Assembly (NCBI RefSeq): GCF_000275845.1
Contig: NW_006767000.1
Location: forward strand, 5,830 to 24,135
Direction: 5' to 3'
DNA: 18,306 bases
From: Dichomitus squalens LYAD-421 SS1
Taxonomy: Eukaryota > Basidiomycota > Agaricomycetes > Polyporales > Polyporaceae
How positions within the stretch are numbered: the first letter of the stretch is position 1; the number at the start of each line of letters is the position of its first letter. The translations under genes and the position numbers were made by a program. Shown here piece after piece: positions 9,216-17,816 of the stretch. The notes below the pieces were generated by a model. That model was not told where the DNA came from, ran no database searches, and worked only from the letters and a program-made list of their open reading frames with translations.

Positions 9216-9790
9216 ATGCATCGCCTCGTTCACATATCTGTTTACTGCCAGTGTGCACCATCAAAGATGGACTGCCCGCGGTGTGACGACGGCATCTGTG
9301 AGATTGGGGAGCGATTCAATATCAAACCATACGTACGTGTAAGCAATGTGCTACGGACATCGACAAACCATGTCTGGCCGTGTGTAAGATCAAAGCAAGA
9401 GCTTTCGCACCGGTGTATCACGGCCGCCCGATCCCTCAAGTAAATATAGCTGCTCTTCGCTGGTCTCTGTACGTGAGAAAATCCTACATATTGACCCAGG
9501 CAATGACGACAGGAGTTTCCGGGCCAGACAATGCAGATCTTGGCCGAGCTTGGAGCTCGATCGGTATGTACCCTTCTTCGTACATTGATGATGACGTTAT
9601 TGTACAACTTACAGGTACCTCTCGCTATGCTTTCAGGTGTGCTTGGTGTCATCTTTCAGTAACGCTTCCGACAACGGCTTGTCGTCTTCCTGCCATATCC
9701 TTGCCATATTCTACATCTTCTACTCAATGCGAATGCATTTTTGCCAACCCCACGTATCACATAGTTCTTATCGAACTTGATAAGCTCTAG
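9216..9790 (+). other. Weak cysteine-rich open frames, possibly a degraded coding remnant
   Basis: One plus frame holds MDCPRCDDGICEIGERFNIK (from about 9267). A second frame, open from about 9303 to 9790, holds TCKQCATDIDKPCLAVC followed by KIKARAFAPVYHGRPIPQ and later a further C-x2-C (RCAWCH). The spacing C-x2-C-x7-C-x3-C could be a zinc-binding knuckle. The two parts are in different frames, and the second has no ATG at its start. GT-rich possible donors (GTACGT near 9331, GTAAAT near 9440) exist, but I could not build a closed gene model. It could be a short relic or chance. Confidence 0.2.
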
Positions 9791-9918
9791 TCAAGTCCAG
9801 CCCGCAAGGCGCCGTGCCGTGCCTTCTTCGGCAGGGATATCAGTTACATAAATTTTTCGATCCTTATAGTTATAGTAAAACCCGAATTATTTGGCCCAAA
9901 TGTTATAGTGGCCCCTCC

Positions 9919-10151
9919 AAATATTTGAGACAGTTGGAGGGATGCCCCTCCCAGATATTCGAGGCAAAACCCAAATATTTGGGATGTATGTAGGAGCGAG
10001 GGGAGGAGGGTGCTCCCCCGCACTAAATATTTTTACTAAATATCTGCCAAATATTTAGTGTCAGCGCTACATAGCGAGGATCTGCCTGTGTGCGCTGTGG
10101 GTCCTCTTGTGATCCCTCTAAATATTTGATAAATAGTTCACCCAAATATTC
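9919..10151. repeat. Cluster of AAATATTT palindromes
   Basis: Exact AAATATTT occurs at 9919, 9973, 10025, 10049 and 10120, with near copies around 9953, 10037 and 10144. One copy extends to the 14-bp perfect palindrome CCCAAATATTTGGG (9970-9983). The patch is AT-rich between GC-rich sequences, and most copies are flanked by CC/CT on one side and GG/AG on the other. The flanking unique sequence (9791-10206) carries no convincing gene. The nature of the repeat is unknown. Confidence 0.7.
10021..10060. repeat. Perfect 12-bp inverted repeat
   Basis: CACTAAATATTT at 10021-10032 is exactly repeated in inverted orientation as AAATATTTAGTG at 10049-10060, with a 16-bp spacer that itself contains a near copy (ACTAAATATC). 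It lies inside the AAATATTT cluster. Confidence 0.85.
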
Positions 10152-10206
10152 TTCATTGAGTACAGTGGTGTGCACGGTGACGTCGGTGCTCATTCTGGCT
10201 AATCTA

Positions 10207-11810
10207 TTACAAACTCTCAACTACATCCCGCGCTTGAATCTCGTGTCCCCGGTGCTGCCGTTGGGTCCGCCATAGCATCATTTTGCGCTTCCGCGAGCTT
10301 GTGACGACCGGAACGGAGAGCCGGAGGAGGGACCCCATGTGCTGCTCGCGTACAGGCTGGCAGAGTATGTGCTTGGGACGAGGACCGCGGTTCCACGAAC
10401 CCGTATCGTCGTCCTCACCAAAGCTGCCCAAGTCGCGCTCGCGGTCTCACTCGGCAGGATGGGGAGCGGAAGTATGCGGCGACGTGGAAGAAGGGACGGG
10501 AGGGGCGTTCAGGCTCATTAGCAGGTTCGCAATGTTGCTTGCGGTTGCGGACATCTGCTTGCTACCTGAACTCGGTACCTCGGGAGCGCTGGGGTCATCT
10601 TCCGCCGCGAGCAACGACTTCGCACTAGCAGCGGGCGGCATTGGCGTTATTATTTCGGAAGAGTAGCTTCCACTTCGACATCTTCTTGGAGATCGATGGG
10701 GTGGAGGAACTAAGAGAAGTAAGAGAGGGAGGGAAGGGAAGAGCAATTGGCGGCAATGACATACCGAGAAATGACATACCGAGAGAAATAGGATACGGAA
10801 CTCGACGAACGTTCGAAGTGGCGGACATTGGAGTGGTGGCCGAGCGTCGTGAAGTGCGGGAGATCTCGTGGGCAAGCGCTTGAGAGGCTTATGCAAGCGT
10901 CTCGAGGGTAATGTCGTGCGCGGACGACCGACTAGTCCGGGATGTCGCTGTGATGCCCCTGCCCTTGCGAGCACCGCGCTTGCGTCGCTTATGAGTGGAG
11001 ATCGGGCGGGAGTAGCGCTTTGTTGCTCAGTCTCGCCGTCGTGAACAGCCCATGGTGTGATAGGACTCTCACGCTTGTGCTCGAACGCAGGGCCCGAGGA
11101 TGGAGCCCGTGAGAGGTTGCGAGAGGGACTACGGGACATACCCTCGCAAGCCAGGCGGCGCTTCGTGGTCATTCCTGAAAAGGTGGCTGAGGGCGTCTAC
11201 GAGGCACGGACGGGAGTCCTGCTGAGGGCTGAGGCTGAGGAGAGATGGGGTTAGTGACACCCGAGCTAGAGGACGATGTGAGGGAGCGGGCGGAGCGGAT
11301 CGTGCCTGGGGCCAGTGTCCGGACTGGAGGACGCGGTGGGGTTCGGCAGTCGCCTAGATGCGACTGCAATCGTTTCTACAAAAGCGACACACAAGGAGAA
11401 TGAGGACATACTGGTAGTAATGGCGGTAGGGAGATTCGCGGGCTAGGCGAGTTCCCAACCCTCTGTGGGTTTGCAGACGTCTTCCGCGGAGTGCTTCTTG
11501 GTGGGGACAATACGCGTCCGAGCTGTTCTTCTCGATCCTTCGTCGCGTGGGCCTCGAGCAGGAGGTGCTGTCTGGCCCTTGAAGAGACCACAGCAGGCGT
11601 AAACAGCAGAGCGGGAGAGGTGGCTGAGGCCGAAGTTGTGAGCCATCCACAGCTGCAGAGGGATGGATTACTCACCGTCTGTCGCGGTTGCCCCACCAGT
11701 GTCTCTTCTCCCTCTCCTCCCGCCACCGCCTCAGCTTCATGACTCCTGCGTTGTCCGTGCAGCAAGGGGTCCGAAGGCGGTGCTGAGTAGAACGACAGAC
11801 GGAGACACAT
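10207..11810 (-). pseudogene. Ser/Pro-rich coding remnant or unresolved multi-exon gene
   Basis: Several minus-strand frames carry low-complexity, coding-like sequence. Around 11440-11650 there is HLLLEAHATKDREEQLGRVL, then SPPRSTPRKTSANPQRVGNS. From an ATG at 11172 there is MTTKRRLACEGMSRSPSRNL in a frame open to 10447, whose end reads MSATASNIANLLMSLN near a TGA. In another frame, just past that stop, comes DLGSFGEDDDTGSWNRGPRP. The pieces are Ser/Pro/Arg-rich, as in disordered regulatory proteins of fungi. I could not join them with good splice sites, and the gap between the SPHTSAPHPAE end and DLGSFGEDDD is too short for an intron. A decayed gene is therefore as likely as a live one. Product not recognised. 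Confidence 0.35.
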
Positions 11811-12179
11811 GGAAGCCTGAGCAGAGGGAGACGTGATAGAGTGCAGAAGTTAGACGCTTGACCCGCCTGCCAGCGCGTCTAACTTCCGCACTTAGCACAT
11901 CTCGTGTCTCCTTGGTCTCCCCCAAGCTCTCCTGACCACACTCTCCTGTCTAGCGGCCACAGCATCACGGGGCTATCGATTGCACCGTGCCCTTCATTCT
12001 CTGCTTCTCTCGACACCTTTCTGCGCTTGCTTGTCCATCTTCGCTACGCCACATCTGGTACTCGTATCTCCTACGCAGCCTATACTGCTACTACAGAACA
12101 CTTGGTCTCCCCTGCACCATTTGGCCCCGCCAACCCGCCTCTATCCTATGCGGATCACACCAAAAAAACTTTAGCAACA
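11811..12179. other. Spacer between divergent Ser/Pro-rich remnants
   Basis: About 370 bp, pyrimidine-rich on the plus strand from about 11900. The stretch ending ACCAAAAAAACTTTAGCAAC just before the ATG at 12181 could be a leader for the plus-strand remnant. The near-palindromic AGTTAGACGCTTGACC...GGTCAAGCGTCTAACT-like relation (AGACGCTTGACC at 11850-11861 versus GCGTCTAACTT at 11874-11884) is short and imperfect. No gene is seen. Confidence 0.3.
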
Positions 12180-12938
12180 TGCCAAACCGTCTGCGCCCCA
12201 ATAACCACTCTCGCGTGCGTCATCCCAGGTACGTCTTCAATAGTTCCCGCTACCTCCAGCTCTGCAGTCTCACGGCCCGATGTTGTATCGCCATCTGCCT
12301 CGAGATCCTCGCTTCCGATACCCCCCAGCACGGATCCTCAAATATCGCCCGCGGCCACTTCTTCTAAGCCAACCTCGCTGTCTTCGGCAGCATTCATCTC
12401 ACCCCAGGTTCAACGGTGACGTTAACCACCACCACGGGCCTACCTCCTCGGATCCGTCTGCACTATCGACCCCACGGCAGTCTACAGTGCCCCCTGTAGA
12501 TGCACGGGACAAGCGCAAAGCAGAGGTGGCAGCGTCTTCGCGTGCGTCCACCTGAATACAATCATCGCAACTCTCGCAGCTCGTGTCTTCGTCCGCCAAT
12601 CCCAACCTAGCTGCCTCCTCAACCTCTTCTCCACCACCCTCCGATCTCGACCCCTCAGCTGGACATACTGCCAGTGCTCTTGCAGGCATCTCGGTCAAGT
12701 CCTCGCCGAGCATGCCTCCCTAAATACTAATGGACATTTGCTCATTCGCCGAGTACGACGATTATTTCGTGGTGAGCCCTAGCCGTTCACCGTCTGTGCT
12801 GAACCCCACACCACCCTCCAACATGACCCCTCCTGCAAACGATGATGCTGAAAGCTGGCTGGCAGTGAAAGCTGCCGCAGCACCCTCAAACACCGTGACC
12901 GGCCTTGTGGAGGGGAAGGGCGAAGGCGACTGGTGAGG
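12180..12938 (+). pseudogene. Ser/Pro-rich gene remnant with two in-frame stops
   Basis: A plus frame rich in Ser, Pro, Thr and Ala runs from about 12220 (SSAVSRPDVVSPSASRSSLP), ending with a stop just after 12400. It continues one frame over from about 12405 (VPPVDARDKRKAEVAASSRA). That second frame keeps the same composition across a TGA at about 12553 (then IQSSQLSQLVSSSANPNLAA) and a TAA at about 12721 (then MDICSFAEYDDYFVVSPSRS), to a final stop at 12936-12938. Unbroken composition across two stops is the mark of a coding frame damaged by nonsense mutations rather than of separate genes. An ATG at 12181 is a possible start. The product is not recognised; it would have been a mostly disordered protein. 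Confidence 0.45.
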
Positions 12939-13780
12939 ACGATAGGTGACGTGAGAGAGAAGCTTCTGGAGGGCACGGTTCCAGGAAGAGCACGTCAATC
13001 CCCTCTGATCATATTCCCTACCACTGTGTCTGTCTTTGCGTCATTTTCCATCCTATACGCTATGTCGAGCCCGCAGTCTTCCTCTAACTAAGTTCTTGCC
13101 TGTGTACCGTCATTGTTACGCGTTGCGCGTCGCTCTACAGATTTGCAAGTGACAATCGCAGAGCAGTGATCACGGCCTCCTGCCAAGCTCTGGCAGACCT
13201 CACATAGCTCTATCACACTACAGTGAGTTCTAGGATCACGAGGCCTTCTGCTACGCAAGTATGAACAGTCCAGTGAGCCAGTGAATCGCGTAAGTCGCAC
13301 GAGTTCGTCCGTGTGAAACGTGTGCAGGGCGACCCTACCATTGCCATCGGCACCGAGGCCTGAGGCATGATACGCTCTTGTCGACGTTTCGGTCGATCCC
13401 GCGTGCAGGGCTGTAGATACTGTGGAGGTACTGGACTGGGCCCGCAATTTCATGAATTAGCGCAGGGGAAAGACTACAGACTCAGATGATGGTAAGCGTA
13501 CTCGGAGGTCCTCCAGGGGTTGAGAAATATCATAGACATGGCGGGTTGCAATAGAACAGAAAACCTACAGGTGACTCCCAGGGGCGCAGATGGTCGTGCC
13601 GCCCGACACTGGCGACTTTCTCCAAGGTGTCTTGTATGCAGCGAGCACAACGTGAGACAGGCGGAAACGACACACCCACCCAGACTACTCCAGGAAGATG
13701 GTATACAAGGAATACTACACTTAATACATGCTTCCAGAAACCCATTGAAGGCACGATTGTGAGTAAATTCCTCCCTAGCT
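12939..13780. other. Gene-free stretch
   Basis: About 840 bp. Frames on the minus strand (13088-13453, 13530-13754) and plus strand (13520-13762) are short, without recognisable motifs, and none is better than its neighbours. No RNA gene or repeat was noticed. Confidence 0.4.
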
Positions 13781-14275
13781 TTACACGTGTGTCATGGAGG
13801 AGGCGAAGTACGCGTCCACATCCTTGACGCGCTCGAACGGCACGACCATACCCACATAGCCGTCAGGCACACTATGACGATTGCGCCCTCCTGCTTATCG
13901 ATGCCATACGCATCGTAGCCCCCGCACCCAACGTGTGCGTACATGTCTGTATCGTCGAGCAGAACATGGGACCAATGTGACCGGAACAGAGGAGCACGAG
14001 AGCCCGGTATCATAAGGGATTCAGATGCGACATACCTATATAGTTCACGGCCTGCTTCCGATTGCTGAGCTGATACTAGACCAGATGTCGAACACCTTTG
14101 CACTGTCTCCCTTCTCAAACCTTGCCGGGAACCTGTCCGGTCGCACCATCTCGTCCGCCAATGCATGCGCGCATGTCAGCTGTGCTTTGTCGGGGTGTTA
14201 CCCGTGAAGACGACGACCTTGAATCGTCTCCTACTTCATATATCTCAACTGGCCAGAACTCAGCACTCCGAGCCG
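13781..14275 (-). pseudogene. C-terminal relic of a phenol-hydroxylase-type FAD monooxygenase
   Basis: Minus-strand pieces in three frames follow the order of the thioredoxin-like C-terminal domain (phenol hydroxylase dimerisation domain) of fungal aromatic-ring FAD hydroxylases. They are FWPVEIYEV, FKVVVFTGNT, LADEMVRPDRFPARF, then AKVFDIWSSISSA. After these come SHWSHVLLDDTDMYAHVGC, YDAYGIDKQEGAIVIV and PDGYVGMVVPFERVKDVDAY, ending FASSMTHV and TAA (13781-13783). Frame changes fall at about 14193, 14060 and 13867. The first and last look like single-base deletions, since the flanking residues read on naturally. The FAD-binding N-terminal two thirds, which would lie at higher coordinates, is not present next to it. 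This is a truncated, frameshifted relic; it cannot be functional. A short intron in the original gene (possible donor GTATGT near 14033) cannot be excluded. Confidence 0.7.
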
Positions 14276-14561
14276 ACAGGAGGTTCAAGGGTTGCTTAAA
14301 TCAGTAGAGGCTACGGGGACTTGGTTCGGACTCATCTTCATATCTAGCTATCTCATCCATAGCCTCCGTCTCAACTACCTCTGCAACATAGACGACCCCT
14401 ATGGCCCTCGTCTCATCTCTCTCTGCACCAGCTTTCACTCAAGCCCTTCTGGCCTCGCCGACGTAGAGCGATGGCCCGAGGTAGCCATGCCCACCTCCCT
14501 GACCCCTTCCGACAACGAAGTCTGCCCCAGCTGTCCGTAGGCGACAATCAGGTTTCCCCAG
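14276..14561. other. Short stretch without a supported gene
   Basis: Lies between the monooxygenase relic (minus) and the Ser-rich acidic relic (plus). A plus frame (14292-14540) is open but carries no recognisable motif; it may contain upstream exons of the following relic. Confidence 0.3.
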
Positions 14562-15690
14562 CCTGAGGGCAATCTCAAGTACACGACGATTATCCTTGAT
14601 CCCTCCCGGACGGGCATGATGGGGCTGTGGGTCAATGGCAAACGCGCCTCAATGTCGCGCAACTCCGTCATGTTGTCGATGAGGCGGGAGGCAGACGGTG
14701 CAGATCAGGATGCTCCCGCTGCACCGACGATGAAGACCCCGATCACGACGGAAGTCATCTCTGCGATGCCCGTCTCACCCATGAAGCCGGAGGCACCAAG
14801 TTCACCTATCAAGGATCGTGGGTGAGAGAGCTCAGCTCTCTCTACAGTGCAGACAAATGGCGGAAGGGCAGCGACCGAAGGACAGCAGTCAGATGCGGCA
14901 AGACCGCCTGCGTTGTTCCGATCATTGACTTCCAAGGTGCCGCAGAGATGGAGAGACGGCGGAGGCAGAGGCTGCTTGCGCGGGCACACCCACCAGGAGT
15001 AGCCCCACGGATGCCGATGGTCGCGATGGACTTGAACCCGGAGGAGTCAAGCTCGTCGAGCGAGGAAGAACCTGAGCCTGAGCCGGCGGAGAGAAGGGGT
15101 GATGAGCTCGCGGACGAGGAGGACGAGGACATTGAAAGGGATGGGGATAGTTCGGAATTCTCTGAAGACGAATTCGACCTGTGAGTACTCCTGATACTCC
15201 TCCCTCCTGCACGTAGCTTGACAAGCAATCAACCTTGTAGTGAATTTGTGGTCAGTTGAGGACTAGGGATGCACTCGGACAACCCGTCCGAGAATGCGTT
15301 GCAGCTCTCTGCGATCTCCACCTCCGCATCCTTGTCCTCGATGATGGCCTCGCCCGAACCACCGAGCACAAGCGCGCATGTCTTGCACCTGAGCCCCATC
15401 CAGGAAGGCAAGGAGTGCGAGCGGCTGTCCGTCTCGTCCGAGTGCGATGAAGGACAGATCGACGCGATGTTCGAGATGCTCACCCGGCCCCTAGCACCGC
15501 CGCAAACAGCTAGACACAACCTCCTCCTCCTGGCCTGTTCGCCACCAACACTGCATCGTCGGGTGCGTGGATGCCCGATGGCATGTTCGGGCAGAAGGCG
15601 GTCGCGCCGGTACATCCTGTGGGGTTGGCGCTGAGCGCGGTGCTCGCTGCGACGTCGGGTTCGTTGTCGTCGAATCCATTTGGGAGCTGT
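14562..15690 (+). pseudogene. Ser-rich acidic protein remnant (plus strand, several frames)
   Basis: Coding-like pieces appear in order in different frames. 14562-14822: MGLWVNGKRASMSRNSVMLS ... KPEAPSSPIKDRG, then an in-frame TGA, then ALSTVQTNGGRAATEGQQSD in the same frame. About 14940-15184: EMERRRRQRLLARAHPPG, then MDLNPEESSSSSEEEPEPEP and a long Glu/Asp tract ending SSEFSEDEFDL at a good donor (GTGAGT, 15182). About 15269-15500: STSASLSSMMASPEPPSTSA and ECDEGQIDAMFEMLTRP. About 15520-15690: PPPPGLFATNTASSGAWMPD then GLALSAVLAATSGSLSSNPF. The last piece resembles the C-terminus of an uncharacterised basidiomycete Ser/Pro-rich protein. A single intact splice pattern was not found, and the in-frame TGA argues for decay. 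It could also be a live gene with introns I failed to place. Function unknown. Confidence 0.45.
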
Positions 15691-16790
15691 ATAGTGTGGT
15701 GTCAGGACCTGCAAAGAGCGAGAGCATGGTCGTGCTATGGCACGCGAGCCAGCGAGCCGGGTATCTGCAAATACGGAACATTCGAGGAGTTGCTTGAGTT
15801 CACATTGTTCACGTACCGGGAGGGTGGGTGGCTGTTGAAGCTTGAAGGCTGACGAGGGGTAAGTGGGGACCCGAAGCGGGTTCAATTGTGGAGATGAGGA
15901 CACAGGACGGGGACATGCTGGGGAGGTGGATCGTCAGCTGGGACGAGAATGGCTTCGGACATGCAAGGAGGTCGGGCAGGTTGTGCGGTGAGTGACCCTG
16001 CTTTCGAGCAGACCTGGACTCGTCGTAGTGGAGTGCACACCTGGCAAAGAGTCCGAGGCAAGGTGCGGGCACTACTGGGATGGATGTTGTGGCCAAGTCT
16101 AGCCGAGATGAATGTACGGGTAGCTTTGCGCCCGAAATTGTGTGTAGCGGAATTCTTCGTCGTATGAGCAGTGAGTATATCAGAGCATGTACAGTACACT
16201 AGACAGACACTGAAATATATCTCGTTACAGTGAAAACCAGTTCACGGAATGTAGGTTGCAAACGGTGCTAGACGCAAATCGCACAAACTTTCGCATTAGG
16301 AGTCGAGCGCTTAATTAGCACGCGACTTGCTCTCTGTCCGCCACCATCTTGTTCGACCATCCGCCCCCCGCGTGCTGTCATATTGCAGATCTTCTACTCT
16401 AGTCGATTGGTCCCCTGTGCCCTTCTCTTTCTGGCAAAATCTCTTTGTCCCGCACAACTCTCTGCGTCCATTCTGGCTACACCAGACGCGCCAGCGCAGT
16501 CGACCTGCACCGAACGGTACCTGCCAAGGTCAAAAATATGCTGGCCTTCGATGATCTGCTGGAGCGACCGGGACGCGTCGATCTCTGGAATCGGGTAGTG
16601 CTTCTGCTTCCAGGTGCGTCAGAATCGCAAAAGTACTCACACCCCTTCCAGTGTCCTCCTGGCCCCAGATCCATGGTCATCCCACGTCAGCACTATGTTG
16701 CCAGTTGCTGGTGTACCCGGACGACAACAGCTCCCAGAATCTCTGGCGCCACGGAGAGCACAGGGAAAGCAGATCAAGGATCAAGAGACT
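15691..16790. other. Stretch without a supported gene
   Basis: About 1.1 kb. Frames such as 15571-15852 and 15949-16167 (plus) and 15882-16199 (minus) show no recognisable motif. From about 16320 the plus strand is pyrimidine-rich, and a short frame (MLAFDDLLERPGRVDLWNRV at about 16540) is followed by a possible GTGCGT donor. This part may be the old 5' region of the Nab2-like relic or unrelated sequence. Confidence 0.3.
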
Positions 16791-17814
16791 TTCGGCTTGA
16801 CGATGGGCACGGAGCGTGCAACTGCGCTTCAGGATGCGGTCCAGGACGAGCTCATGAAGCAGCAGTATAGCACAAAACCAGGTATGGGCGCAGTCTACTT
16901 CCCGGTGTGCGCAAAGACTGACCTACCATACCTCGCACAAGACCCCGTCGTGGCCGAACATATCACCATCATGGCCATCAACAACAAAACGGCAGGTGAG
17001 TTGCTCCTCTGGGCGCATTGGGTTCACCTTCGTTCGCGCTTGGGAGCGGGAAGTAGGGCGACATATGCTGACTGCCCTTCCACCCAGATCACCTCAGAAC
17101 TAGACGACTGTGAGCATCTCTTACTCCATCCTTGTCGGTTAGCGTGCTGAAGAGTTGGGTTCATGGTAGTCATTGATTCGGATTTTGGTATGTTGCACCT
17201 TTTCCCTTGTCATATTCAACTCGCACGTACACAGATACCAGTTTCGTCCGTCAAAATCTGCACCCTCCGTGCTGGTCACGCCCACCCCTATCACACCATC
17301 TCTGTCCCTGTGCTCCGCACATTGTGCTCAGTCGCCGACCATCTGCAAATTCGCCCTCAAGTGTACAAACCCAGTCTGTCGATATTCGCACCGATCACCC
17401 GTCGCCACTACCAAGAGTGGTATCGTCCTGAGTAACGAGCCGTGTGAGAACAGCAAGGATTGCAAGGACAAGGACTGCATCAAGGCGCGCATCAGCCCTA
17501 TTCTACTGAATCCCGGAGGTAGGTGTCTATGATCTCCTTTGTTGTCGCATTGGCCTCAAATCGCCCTGCAGCGGAGGTGCCAAAAATTTCAAAGCAACAT
17601 CACTATCCTCGCATTGACGCTGCAAGGGGCTGCCCCCTGTCGTTACGGCGCCGCGTGTACCCGCCCCAACTGCTCCTTCTACCCACCACGTCCCTCCAGT
17701 CACCGTGCCTCCGTCCTGTGCAAATACAGTGTCGCGTGAACGCGCGTCACCTGCCCTTGCCAGCATGCTAAGAGCTGCGTCCTGCCCACATCTTTCTACC
17801 GCGGTCAACGATGA
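16791..17814 (+). pseudogene. Decayed Nab2-like nuclear poly(A) RNA-binding protein gene
   Basis: Intact Nab2 binds poly(A) RNA and helps mRNA export. Here the conserved N-terminal domain is readable: FGLTMGTERATALQDAVQDE and LMKQQYSTKP (16791-16881), intron 16882-16941, DPVVAEHITIMAINNKTA, then ITSELDD, FIDSDF and DTSF across further GTGAGT/GTATGT introns. The start ATG is missing, and the splice before ITSELDD leaves the frame wrong. After about 17246 the whole central part of the protein is absent. The C-terminal CCCH cluster follows (C-x5-C-x4-C-x3-H). Finger 1 (17344-17391) is intact. Finger 2 (17443-17490) has Arg (CGC) for its His. Finger 3 (from 17638) lacks its His and is frameshifted relative to finger 2. 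Finger 4 (17719-17766) has its second Cys as a TGA stop (17737). The terminal LPTSFYRG is followed by TGA at 17812. Retained introns show a DNA-level copy, not a retrocopy. Confidence 0.78.
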
Positions 17815-17816
17815 GT

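Noticed and set aside
14025..14207. 60-codon plus-strand frame (starts MRHTYIVHGLLPIAELILDQ)
   Set aside because: Antisense to the monooxygenase relic.
15229..15903. 224-codon minus-strand open frame
   Set aside because: Overlaps better coding signal on the plus strand (Ser-rich relic); no motif.
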